DNA of 64,000 bases from NCBI RefSeq assembly GCF_023218175.1, contig NZ_JALPTH010000009.1, positions 1 to 64,000 of the forward strand, read 5' to 3'. The translations under genes were made by a program, and so were the position numbers. Shown here piece by piece: positions 41,678-49,970 of this stretch (within the stretch, counting starts at the first letter, position 1; each line of letters begins with the position of its first letter). The notes below the pieces were generated by a model. That model saw nothing but the letters and a program-made list of their open reading frames with translations, was not told the origin of the DNA and made no database searches. The stretch is from Streptomyces lichenis (GTDB lineage Bacteria > Actinomycetota > Actinomycetes > Streptomycetales > Streptomycetaceae).

Positions 41678-44470
41678 ATGCCATCCCCCCGCAGCCGAGC
41701 CGCACTCCTCTCCAGACCCTCCGCCATGCTGCTGGCCGCCGCGCTCGCGGCCTCCGGTCTCACCGCCGTCACCGCGTCCCCCGCCGCCGCGGCCACCATC
41801 CCGGTGGGGGCGGGGAGTTACTCCGACACCCGGCCCGCCGGCACCTCGGGGCCCACCACCGACACCGGCGCCCCGGTCACCCCCAAGCTCGGCCCCAGCG
41901 CCCAGGGCAAGCCGGTGCCCACCAACGACTGGTGGTCCTCGCTGGCCTTCCAGCGCTACGGCGACAACCCCTGGGGCGCGCCCATGTACGGGCATCCGCT
42001 GACCTACCAGGCCACCTCCGCCGGGCTGGACATCGGCTACCCGACCTCGCCCGCGATCGTCGGCGACGGACGGCAGTACGAGTACGCCCACAAGCGCGAC
42101 CTCACCCTGGGGCTCACCGGCCTCAACTCCCCCGACACCAGGGCCGACGCCTGGTCGGACTGGACGGTGACGCCGTACTGGTCGGACGGCGCCCGCACCC
42201 TGCGCACCACGATCGGCCACGGCTCCCCGTACGTCTACGCCAAGGGCGGCGGCGGCAACGCGCGGATCAGCACCGCCTCCGCGCCCACCGTCTTCGCCGA
42301 CCAGGGCAACGTCCTCGGCATCACCGTCGGCGGCCACCACTACGCGCTGTTCGCCCCCACGGGTGCCGACTGGAACGTCTCCGGCACCGAGATCACCGCG
42401 GGCCTGGCCGGCAAGGACTACTTCTCGCTCGCCGTACTGCCGTCCACCGACGCGCTGGCCACCTACCGGAAGTACGCGTTCAGCTTCGTCACCGACTCCA
42501 AGGCGACCTGGAGCTACGGCGGCGGCACGGTCCGGGCCACCTACGGCGTCACCACCCAGCCGCAGGAGGGCACCGAGCGCGGCACCCTCCAGGCCCTCTA
42601 CCGCCACCAGTGGCTGCACACGGCCGACCCGCTGACCCCGTACACCTATGTCTCGCCCCGGGGCACCATGAAGGTCCGCGAGGCCGCCTCCTTCACCACC
42701 AGCCAGCGCGCGGCGAGCGCCCTGCCCGCGCTGCCCAAGGCGGGCGGCACCGACGCGGCCCGGCTGCGCGGCTATCTGAACGAGGCGGCGAACGCGGCCG
42801 ACCCGTTCTCCGGCGCGGTGGACACCTACTGGACCGGCAAGGCGCTCGGCCGGCTCGCCCAACTGGTGCCGATCGCCGAGCAGATCGGTGAGACGGCCAC
42901 CCGGGACAAGCTGCTCGGGCTGCTCAAGGGGCGGCTGCAAGAGTGGTTCACGGCCGGGGGCGCCAGTGGCTTCGCCTACGACCGGGACTGGAAGACGCTG
43001 ATCGGCTACCCGGCCTCGTACGGCAGCGACACCGAGCTCAACGACCACCACTTCCACTACTCGTACTACGTCTACGCGGCGGCGATCGTCGCCCAGTACG
43101 ACCCGGGCTGGGCCGCCGACTCCGCCTGGGGCGGCATGGTGAGGACCCTGGTGCGCGACGCGGCCAACCCCAGCCGCACCGACTCCGCCTTCCCCTTCCT
43201 GCGCGGCTTCGACGTCTACGCCGGGCACAGCTGGGCCTCCGGCCACCAGGGCTTCGCCGCCGGCAACAACCAGGAGTCCTCCTCGGAGTCCACCAACCTC
43301 AGCGCCGGGCTGGTGCTGTACGGCGCCGCCACCGGTGACACCGCGCTGCGCGACCTCGGCGTCTATCTGCTGACCACCGAGTCCGAGGCCGTCGCCCAGT
43401 ACTGGTTCGACGCCGACCAGCAGGTCTTCCCCGGCTCCTTCGGCCATGACACGGTCGGCATGGTCTGGGGCAGCGGCGGCGCCTACGCCACCTGGTGGAC
43501 CGCCAACCCGGAAGAGATCCACGGGATCAACGTCCTGCCGGTGACGGGCGGTTCGCTCCACCTGGCCGGCGACAAGGCGGCCGTCCGCCGCAACATCGCC
43601 GAGATGGAACGGGAGAACGGCGGCCCGGCGGTCGAATGGCGGGACATCCTCTGGGAGTTCCAGTCACTCGCCGACCCGGCCGCGGCCAAGGCGAAGTGGG
43701 ACGCCTCGGGCGGCGGCTACACCCCGGAGGCGGGGGAGTCCAGGGCCCATACGTACCACTGGCTGACCACCCTGGACTCGCTCGGCGCCCCGGACACCGC
43801 GGTCACCGGTGACCTGCCGACCTCGGCGGTCTTCAGCAAGGGCACCACCCGCACCTACGCCGCCCACAATTACGGTTCGACCGCCCGTACCGTCACCTTC
43901 TCCGACGGCGCCACGCTGACCGTCCCGGCCCGCTCCACCGCCACCGGGACCGGCACCGGCGGCGACCCGGACCCGGATCCCGACCCGCCGACCGGCAACA
44001 CCTTCCAGCTGCGCACCGGCGGGGCGCTGACCACCGCCACCGGAGGCACCGCCGGCAGCGACACCCTCGCCTCGGCGGGCGGCGGCAACCACGACGGCAC
44101 CCCGCACCAGCCGCTGGTCTACGAGGCCCGCGGGGTCAACGGCACCCTGCGGTCCGGCGCCACCACCGCCTTCCGCCTCCAGGTGGACGCCGGCACCGCG
44201 GTCGGGCTGGGCCAGCAGGCCCGGGTCAGCTACGACCTGACCGGCGACGGCACCTTCGAGCGCAGTGAGACGTACCACTACTTCGCCACCGACCCGGTGG
44301 CCGGCTGGGAGGAGTACGGCCAGGCCCGCGGGCTGAAGTCGGCCACCGGAACCCTCGGCGACCTGCGCGGGGGCACCGTCCGGCTGGAGGTGTGGAGCGC
44401 CATCGGCAACGGCACCGCCCGGGTGCAGACCGGCACCGACCGCTCGGTGCTCGTCATCCCCTACCAGTAG
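41678..44470 (+). CDS. Secreted GH81 endo-beta-1,3-glucanase with C-terminal accessory domain
   Basis: 930 residues with signal peptide (SAMLLAAALAASGLTAVTASPAAAA, cleavage near 40). GH81 core, about 60-740: PTNDWWSSL, WSDWTVTPYW, TYWTGKALGRLAQLVP, DRDWKTLIGYPASYGSDTELNDHHFHYSYYVYAAA with the catalytic Asp region, and GNNQESSSESTNLSAG with the paired catalytic Glu positions. An Asp/Pro linker (DPDPDPDPP) leads to a ~150-residue beta-rich domain (FQLRTGGALTTATGG... SYDLTGDGTFERSETYHYF) that may be a CBM56-like beta-glucan-binding module; that name is uncertain. The enzyme cuts laminarin, callose or fungal wall glucan outside the cell to oligosaccharides for the divergent importer. Confidence 0.93.
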   Translation: MPSPRSRAALLSRPSAMLLAAALAASGLTAVTASPAAAATIPVGAGSYSDTRPAGTSGPTTDTGAPVTPKLGPSAQGKPVPTNDWWSSLAFQRYGDNPWGAPMYGHPLTYQATSAGLDIGYPTSPAIVGDGRQYEYAHKRDLTLGLTGLNSPDTRADAWSDWTVTPYWSDGARTLRTTIGHGSPYVYAKGGGGNARISTASAPTVFADQGNVLGITVGGHHYALFAPTGADWNVSGTEITAGLAGKDYFSLAVLPSTDALATYRKYAFSFVTDSKATWSYGGGTVRATYGVTTQPQEGTERGTLQALYRHQWLHTADPLTPYTYVSPRGTMKVREAASFTTSQRAASALPALPKAGGTDAARLRGYLNEAANAADPFSGAVDTYWTGKALGRLAQLVPIAEQIGETATRDKLLGLLKGRLQEWFTAGGASGFAYDRDWKTLIGYPASYGSDTELNDHHFHYSYYVYAAAIVAQYDPGWAADSAWGGMVRTLVRDAANPSRTDSAFPFLRGFDVYAGHSWASGHQGFAAGNNQESSSESTNLSAGLVLYGAATGDTALRDLGVYLLTTESEAVAQYWFDADQQVFPGSFGHDTVGMVWGSGGAYATWWTANPEEIHGINVLPVTGGSLHLAGDKAAVRRNIAEMERENGGPAVEWRDILWEFQSLADPAAAKAKWDASGGGYTPEAGESRAHTYHWLTTLDSLGAPDTAVTGDLPTSAVFSKGTTRTYAAHNYGSTARTVTFSDGATLTVPARSTATGTGTGGDPDPDPDPPTGNTFQLRTGGALTTATGGTAGSDTLASAGGGNHDGTPHQPLVYEARGVNGTLRSGATTAFRLQVDAGTAVGLGQQARVSYDLTGDGTFERSETYHYFATDPVAGWEEYGQARGLKSATGTLGDLRGGTVRLEVWSAIGNGTARVQTGTDRSVLVIPYQ

Positions 44471-44492
44471 GAGTACCGCCGGGGGCCCGCCT

Positions 44493-44518
44493 CCGTGGAC
44501 CGGCCCAACGGTCCACGG
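44493..44518. terminator. Terminator between GH81 and LacI genes
   Basis: CCGTGGACCG and CGGTCCACGG form a perfect 10-bp stem with loop GCCCAA, 23 bp after the GH81 stop and before the convergent LacI stop. Confidence 0.75.
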
Positions 44519-44563
44519 GGAGACGGTGGCGGCGGACGGCGAACCCGGGCACCCCGGCCCGGC

Positions 44564-45622
44564 TCAGGCGGAGGCCCTCCGCACCAGCTCCACCGGCATG
44601 ATCACCGAGCCCGGGGTGTCCGCCCCGGGCTCGGGCTCGACCTGGTGGAGCACCCGCATCAGCAGCCGGACCATCAGCCGCCCCATGCCCTCGATGTCCT
44701 GCCGCACCGTGGTCAGCGGCGGGTCGGTGGACTCGGCGACCGACACCACGTCGTCGAAGCCGACCAGCGCCACGTCCTCCGGCACCCGCAGACCGCGCTC
44801 CCGCAGCACCCCGAGCGCGCCGGAGGCCATCAGGTCGTTCGCCGCGAACACCGCGTCCAGCCGCGGCCGCCGCTCCAGCAGCTCCGCCATCGCCCGGGCC
44901 CCGCTGGCCGCGGTGAAGTCGCCCTGGGCGGTCAGCCCGGGATCGGCGCCCAGCAGCACGTCCCGGTAGCCGTCGCCCCGGTCCAGGGCCGAGGTTTGAT
45001 CGCGCGGCCCGGCGATATGCGCGATCCGCTCGCGGCCGAGGTCCAGCAGATGGCGTACGGCCAGCCGCCCCCCGCCCCGGTTGTCGCAGTCCACATACGG
45101 CACCGCCTGGTCGGCCGTGGCGCCCGGCCAGCCCGGCCGCCCGCCGAAGACCGCCGGCACCCCGGTGCGCCGGATGATCGAGGGCAGCTCGTCGTCGTTG
45201 TGCACCGAGAAGGCTAGCGCCCCGTCCACATGCCCGCCGCCCAGGTACCGGGCGATCCGGTCGTAGTCGCCCGGGCCCTCCACCCAGAGCAGCACCAGCT
45301 GGGAGTCGTGCGCGGTCAGCTCCCGGCTGATGCCGCGCACCTGCTGCTCGAAGAAGGGGTCGGAGAAGATACGGAACTCCGGCTCGGCGATGATCACCGC
45401 CACCGCCCCGTTGCGCCGGGTCACCAGGGTGCGGGCCGCGTGGTTGGGGACGTAGCCCAGCTCCTCGACCGCCCGGCGCACCTTCTCCGCCAGCGGCTGG
45501 CGCACCCCCGCCCCGCCGTTGACCACGCGGGACACCGTCGCCCGGGAGACGCCCGCGTGCGCGGCGACGGCCTCCAGGGTGGGGCGGGCGCCGGCTGCGG
45601 TCGGGTCGGACATGGTGGACAC
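44564..45622 (-). CDS. LacI family regulator of the beta-glucan locus
   Basis: 352 residues from GTG 45622 (ATG 45613 is an alternative). Helix-turn-helix PTLEAVAAHAGVSRATVSRVVNGGAGVRQPLAEKVRRAVEELGYVPNHAARTL (about 14-66) with the hinge, then a periplasmic-binding-protein-like sensor domain (FSVHNDDELPSIIRRTGVPAVFGGRPG, VDCDNRGGGRLAVRHLLDLGRERIAHIAG, FAANDLMASGALGVLRERGLRVPEDVALVGFDD). Its recognition helix AT-S-R fits GAGCGCTC centres. Operators before its own gene, GH81 and the importer define a three-unit regulon. Confidence 0.93.
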   Translation of the reverse strand: MSTMSDPTAAGARPTLEAVAAHAGVSRATVSRVVNGGAGVRQPLAEKVRRAVEELGYVPNHAARTLVTRRNGAVAVIIAEPEFRIFSDPFFEQQVRGISRELTAHDSQLVLLWVEGPGDYDRIARYLGGGHVDGALAFSVHNDDELPSIIRRTGVPAVFGGRPGWPGATADQAVPYVDCDNRGGGRLAVRHLLDLGRERIAHIAGPRDQTSALDRGDGYRDVLLGADPGLTAQGDFTAASGARAMAELLERRPRLDAVFAANDLMASGALGVLRERGLRVPEDVALVGFDDVVSVAESTDPPLTTVRQDIEGMGRLMVRLLMRVLHQVEPEPGADTPGSVIMPVELVRRASA

Positions 45623-45691
45623 GGGACGGCTCCTCGGCTGCGGGGCGGGCGGAACGGCTACCCCAGCAGGGTAGCCGGTCGCACAGACAGC

Positions 45692-45705
45692 TGAGAGCGC
45701 TCTCT
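45692..45705. promoter_or_regulatory. LacI operator 3 (autoregulation)
   Basis: TGAGAGCGCTCTCT, 70 bp upstream of the LacI start; same core as operators 1 and 2, one terminal mismatch. Confidence 0.8.
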
Positions 45706-45745
45706 CGGTCAGTGGGGCGGCGGGATTGCGAGATCCGGACGGTGG

Positions 45746-45773
45746 CCGCCCCGGCCGATTCGGGCCGGGGCGG
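45746..45773 (-). terminator. Terminator of the M1 peptidase gene
   Basis: CCGCCCCGGCC and GGCCGGGGCGG form a perfect 11-bp stem with a 6-nt loop, 34 bp beyond the M1 stop on the minus strand and upstream of operator 3. Confidence 0.7.
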
Positions 45774-45807
45774 AGCGAGGCGCGGGGGTGCCGGACCCCC
45801 GTACTCC

Positions 45808-47352
45808 TCAGTGGTCGTGGTCGTGGACCGAGTTGGTGGCGGCGATCTTCTTCCAGGACTTCGGCTGGGCCGGCTTGGCCGGGGTGGCCTGGGACTTCGT
45901 ACGGGCCTGGCCGGGCGCGCCGACGACCGCCTTGCGGGCCGAGCGCTTCCCGGCCGCCGCGGAGGCGGCCGGCTTGGACGGCTGGTACAACCAGGTGTCG
46001 AAGAGGCCGGCCAGCGGCTTGCCGGAGACCTGCTCGGCGTACTTCACGAAGTCGCCCACCGAGGCGTTGCCGTGCGCGAACTTCTGCGGCCAGCCCTGGA
46101 GAATGGCGAAGAAGTGCTGGTCCCCGACAGCGTTGCGCAGCGCCTGCAGGGCGAGCGCGCCCCGGTCGTAGACCGCGATGTCGAACTGGTTGTCCGGGCC
46201 CGGGTCGCCCGGCTTGACGGTCCAGAACGGGTCGTCGGCCGGGTGGAGCGCGTAGACGTAGTCCGCCAGTTCCTGCGCGGTGCCCTCACCCTCCTTCTCC
46301 GACCACAGCCACTGGCTGTAGCGGGCGAAGCCCTCGTTGACCCAGATGTCCTTCCAGCCCTTGACCGAGACGCTGTCGCCGTACCACTGGTGGGCCAGCT
46401 CGTGCACCACCACGGAGACGTTGGAGCCGCCTGCGAACTGGCGCGGGCTGTAGAACGGGCGGGTCTGGGTCTCCAGGGCGTAGCCGCTGGTGACGTTGGG
46501 GACGTAGCCGCCCAGCGCGTTGAACGGGTAGGGGCCGAAGACCTCCTCCAGCCACTCGGCGACCTCGGTGGTGCGCTCGATGCTGGCCCGGGCGGCGCCC
46601 GCGTTGTCGCCGAGGTCCCTGCTGTAGGCGTTGAGGACCGGCAGGCCCTTGGCCGTCTTGTCGGTGGTGATGTCGAACTTGCCGATGGCGAGGGTGGCCA
46701 GGTAGGAGGCCTGCGGCTTGTTGGAGCGCCAGTTGTAGCGGGTCCAGCCCAGCTTGGAGGACTGCGACTGGAGCACGCCGTTGCTGATCGCCTGGGTGCC
46801 GTCCGGCACGGAGATCGAGACGTCGTAGGTCGCCTTGTCGAGCGGGTGGTCGTTGGACGGGAACCACCACACCGCGGAGTCCGGCTCCTGCGCGGCCACG
46901 CCGCCGTCGGGGGTGCGGTGCCAGGCGCTCCAGCCGCCGATCTTCAGCTCGGAGGGCTTGCCCGCGTACCGGACGACGACCGAGATCTCCTTGCCCTTGT
47001 CCAGCGGGGCGGCCGGGGTGACCTCCAGCTCGTGGTCGCCGGAGGTGGCGAAGGCGGCCTTGCGGCCGTTGACCCGGACCTCGCTGACCTTCAGGCCGAG
47101 GTCGAGGTTGAAGCGGGACAGCTTCTGCGTGGTGGTGGCGACGATGGTCGCCGTGCCCTCCAGCAGGTCGGTCTTCGGCTGGTAGGTGAGTCGCAGGTCG
47201 TAGTGCGACACGTCGTAGCCGCCGTTGCCGCTCGCCGGGTAGTAGGCATCGCCGATGCCCGCCGCGCCGGGAACGTAGTCGGCCGCCGATGCCGGGATCG
47301 CCAGCAGCAGCGACGCAGCGAGTGCGCTCGGGACGATCAGTCTGCGGTGCAC
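45808..47352 (-). CDS. Secreted M1 family zinc aminopeptidase
   Basis: 514 residues from GTG 47352 (GGAG eight bases upstream) with a signal peptide (LIVPSALAASLLLAIPASA, cleavage near 24). N-terminal beta-domain from YDVSHYDLRLTYQP; catalytic VVVHELAHQWYGD (HEXXH near 306-310) and the third zinc ligand in KDIWVNEGFARY 18 residues later; YDRGALALQALR is the family Tyr region. About 100 residues shorter than four-domain M1 enzymes: the C-terminal helical domain is reduced and replaced by a Lys/Ala/Pro-rich tail ending HDHDH, possibly metal-binding. Releases amino acids from extracellular peptides. Divergent from a dipeptidyl-peptidase gene. Confidence 0.93.
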   Translation of the reverse strand: MHRRLIVPSALAASLLLAIPASAADYVPGAAGIGDAYYPASGNGGYDVSHYDLRLTYQPKTDLLEGTATIVATTTQKLSRFNLDLGLKVSEVRVNGRKAAFATSGDHELEVTPAAPLDKGKEISVVVRYAGKPSELKIGGWSAWHRTPDGGVAAQEPDSAVWWFPSNDHPLDKATYDVSISVPDGTQAISNGVLQSQSSKLGWTRYNWRSNKPQASYLATLAIGKFDITTDKTAKGLPVLNAYSRDLGDNAGAARASIERTTEVAEWLEEVFGPYPFNALGGYVPNVTSGYALETQTRPFYSPRQFAGGSNVSVVVHELAHQWYGDSVSVKGWKDIWVNEGFARYSQWLWSEKEGEGTAQELADYVYALHPADDPFWTVKPGDPGPDNQFDIAVYDRGALALQALRNAVGDQHFFAILQGWPQKFAHGNASVGDFVKYAEQVSGKPLAGLFDTWLYQPSKPAASAAAGKRSARKAVVGAPGQARTKSQATPAKPAQPKSWKKIAATNSVHDHDH

Positions 47353-47730
47353 GTCAAACTCTCCAAGTCGTGGGGACGGAGGGTCGGGTGGAACGAAGGT
47401 CGTGTTCGGTGAGGAACATCCGCAGGCTATGCGGGATTTGATGGCCCAGTCATGCACATGGCCACCCTCGACACAAGATCGCCATCCGGCCGACATGTGG
47501 TCTGCCGCCGGGGTCCGGAGCTCACGGCCCTGACCGCCGGTACGGCGCCCTCGGCCGCCTCGCCCTGCGCCGCTTCACCCGGGCGGTGGTGGGCTGAGCG
47601 ATCCCGCCGGCGGGCGCGGGCACCGCGACCGGCGCACGTCGGCATGGGTCCGCGCAGGGGCCGGTGCGGCTCCGGCCCGGGGGCGCGCCCCCCTGTCGCG
47701 GCCGCCCGCGCCCCGGTAGCTTGCCCTCCC
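47353..47730. other. 378-bp divergent gap between two secreted peptidases, no gene supported
   Basis: Open frames run through it on both strands but show no recognisable product or good ribosome site. It must hold the two opposite promoters; I see no convincing -35/-10 pair or operator. The right part is extremely G+C-rich. Confidence 0.5.
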
Positions 47731-49755
47731 ATGCGCCCACATGTGCACGTCAACAAGACCCCGGGAAGAGCCCGTTGGCCGAGGCCGGGGAGAACCCTCG
47801 CGCTGACCGCCGCGGCCGCCCTGCTCTCCGTCCTCCTCCCCGCCGCCGGCGCCACGGCGCGCCCCGCCCCGCCGAAGGTGTCCCAGCCGGTGTACGACTA
47901 CGCCGGTGCCGTCCGGGAGTCGGTGTGGGTGGACACCGGGCTGGACGGCGACCGCGACGGCCGCGCCGACCGGGTGGCCGTGGACATCGTGCGGCCCCGC
48001 GAACCCGCGGCGGCCGGCCGCAAGGTCCCCGTGATCATGGACGCCAGTCCGTACTACTCCTGCTGCGGACGGGGCAACGAGAGCCAGAAGAAGACCTATG
48101 ACGCCAACGGCGCCCCGGTCGGCCTGCCGCTCTACTACGACAACTACTTCGTGCCCCGCGGCTACGCCTTCGCCGCCGTGGACCTGGCCGGAACCAGTCG
48201 TTCCGACGGCTGTGTGGACGTCGGCGGCCGCTCCGACGTCCTCTCCGCCAAGGCCGTCGTCGACTGGCTGAACGGACGCGCCCGCGGCTACACCACCCGT
48301 ACCGGCTCCACCCCCGCCCGCGCCACCGGCTGGTCCACCGGGGCCACCGGCATGATCGGCAAGAGCTGGGACGGCACCGTCGCCAACGGCGTCGCCGCCA
48401 CCGGCGTCCGCGGACTGAAGACCATCGTCCCGATCGGGGCCATCTCCTCCTGGTACGACTACTACTTCTCGCAGGGCGCCCCGCTCTACGACTCCGGCCC
48501 CGAGTGGCTGTCCGACTACGTCAACAGCCCGGCCGCCCGGGCCCGTTGCGGCCATGTCCAGCAGGCCCTGGTGGACGGCGCCCCGCGCAGCGGCGACCGC
48601 ACCCCGCTGTGGGACGAGCGCGACTACGTGCCCGACGCCCGCAAGGTCCGGGCCAGCGTCTTCGCCGTCCACGGCCAGCAGGACCTGAACGTCCGCACCA
48701 ACCACCTCGGCCCCTGGTGGAACGCGCTCGCCGAGGCGGGCGTCGAGCGCAAGCTGTGGCTGTCCCAGACCGGCCATGTCGACCCCTTCGACTTCCGCCG
48801 CGCCGACTGGGTGCCCACCCTGCACCGCTGGTTCGACCACTACCTCCTCGGCTACGACAACGGCGTCGACCGCGAACCCATGGCCGACGTCGAACGCGCC
48901 CCGGGCCGGTGGTCCACCGACAAGGTGTGGCCGCCCCGCACCACCGCCACCACCACCCTGCGCCCCCGGCCCGCGACCGGCCAGGGCCCCGGCGGCCTCG
49001 GACTGCTCCCGGCCCGCCCCGGCGCCACCGCCGCCTTCACCGACGACCCTGCGCTGAGCGAGGCCGACTGGGCCGCCCACGTGGACGCCGCCACCCCGGA
49101 GAAGGCCGCCTTCGTCTCCCGCCCGCTCGGCCGGGACCTGCGGCTGGCCGGATCCGGCAGCGTCACCGTCACCGCCGCGCCCAGCACCACCAGCGCCCAT
49201 CTGAGCGCCGTCCTGGTGGACCTCGGCCCCGCCACCATCCGGGACTACACCGCCGCCGGCGAGGGCATCACCACCCTGGCGCACCGCACCTGCTGGGGCG
49301 CGAGCACCCCGGGGGACAGCGCCTGCTACAAGGAGACCGAGCCGAAGACCGCCGAGGTCGGCCACACCGTCTTCAGCCGCGGCTGGGCCGACCTCGGCAC
49401 CTGGGCCGACCCGGACAGGGGCCGCCCCCTCACCCCCGGCAAGGCCCGCCGGATCACCATCGACCTGGCCCACGCCGACCATGTCGTCCCGGCCGGCCAC
49501 CGGCTCGCCCTGATCGTGGCCGGCACCGACCGGGGGCTGATCGACCCGCCCGACACCACCCCGTCCCTCACCCTGGACCTGGCCCGCACCTCGGCCCGGC
49601 TGCCGCTGGTCGGCGGCCCCGCCGCCTTCCTGCGCGCCACCGCCGTACCGCCCCCGCCGGACGCGCACCGCTCGGCACCGTCGTCCACCCCGCCGCCCGG
49701 GCTTCCGGCGGCGCCGCGCCGCGACGGCCCGGCGATCCCGGACGCCGGCCGCTGA
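47731..49755 (+). CDS. Secreted Xaa-Pro dipeptidyl-peptidase (S15/PepX type)
   Basis: 674 residues. Signal peptide TLALTAAAALLSVLLPAAGATA (cleavage near 44). Alpha/beta-hydrolase with the S15 pattern: PVIMDASPYYSCC, FVPRGYAFAAVDLAGTSRSDGC, the nucleophile motif MIGKSWDGTVANGVAATG (Ser near 212), Asp in VHGQQDLNVRTNH and His in SQTGHVDPFDF; the C-terminal jelly-roll is the PepX/CocE domain. Removes Xaa-Pro from N-termini of extracellular peptides and complements the divergent M1 aminopeptidase, which stops at proline. The last ~35 residues are Pro-rich. Confidence 0.92.
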   Translation: MRPHVHVNKTPGRARWPRPGRTLALTAAAALLSVLLPAAGATARPAPPKVSQPVYDYAGAVRESVWVDTGLDGDRDGRADRVAVDIVRPREPAAAGRKVPVIMDASPYYSCCGRGNESQKKTYDANGAPVGLPLYYDNYFVPRGYAFAAVDLAGTSRSDGCVDVGGRSDVLSAKAVVDWLNGRARGYTTRTGSTPARATGWSTGATGMIGKSWDGTVANGVAATGVRGLKTIVPIGAISSWYDYYFSQGAPLYDSGPEWLSDYVNSPAARARCGHVQQALVDGAPRSGDRTPLWDERDYVPDARKVRASVFAVHGQQDLNVRTNHLGPWWNALAEAGVERKLWLSQTGHVDPFDFRRADWVPTLHRWFDHYLLGYDNGVDREPMADVERAPGRWSTDKVWPPRTTATTTLRPRPATGQGPGGLGLLPARPGATAAFTDDPALSEADWAAHVDAATPEKAAFVSRPLGRDLRLAGSGSVTVTAAPSTTSAHLSAVLVDLGPATIRDYTAAGEGITTLAHRTCWGASTPGDSACYKETEPKTAEVGHTVFSRGWADLGTWADPDRGRPLTPGKARRITIDLAHADHVVPAGHRLALIVAGTDRGLIDPPDTTPSLTLDLARTSARLPLVGGPAAFLRATAVPPPPDAHRSAPSSTPPPGLPAAPRRDGPAIPDAGR

Positions 49756-49765
49756 CAGCCCCCGC

Positions 49766-49797
49766 CCCCGGCCGGTGCCCTTCCGCACCGGCCGGGG
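49766..49797 (+). terminator. Terminator of the dipeptidyl-peptidase gene
   Basis: CCCCGGCCGGTGC and GCACCGGCCGGGG form a perfect 13-bp stem with loop CCTTCC, 10 bp after the stop. Confidence 0.8.
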
Positions 49798-49905
49798 ACG
49801 ACGGGACCGGCCGACCGCGAGGCCGAAAGCACTGTCACCCGAACGGGTCCATCGGGCGCCTCCAGCACCCCCGTCGGCCCCGCCCCGCTTGCGGAGATAA
49901 AAAAT

Positions 49906-49930
49906 GTGTGAACTGTGGAGTAAGGGGTAG
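49906..49930 (+). promoter_or_regulatory. Possible SigB-like promoter of the BCCT gene
   Basis: GTGTG (49906-49910), 14-bp spacer, GGGTAG (49925-49930) resembles the Streptomyces SigB pattern GNNTN-N14-16-GGGTAC/T, 40 bp before GTG 49971. The match is loose; it gains weight only because the gene is an osmolyte carrier. Confidence 0.3.
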
Positions 49931-49970
49931 CAGCAGCGAAATCAGGCCATGATCGCGAAAGGTGCCGCCC

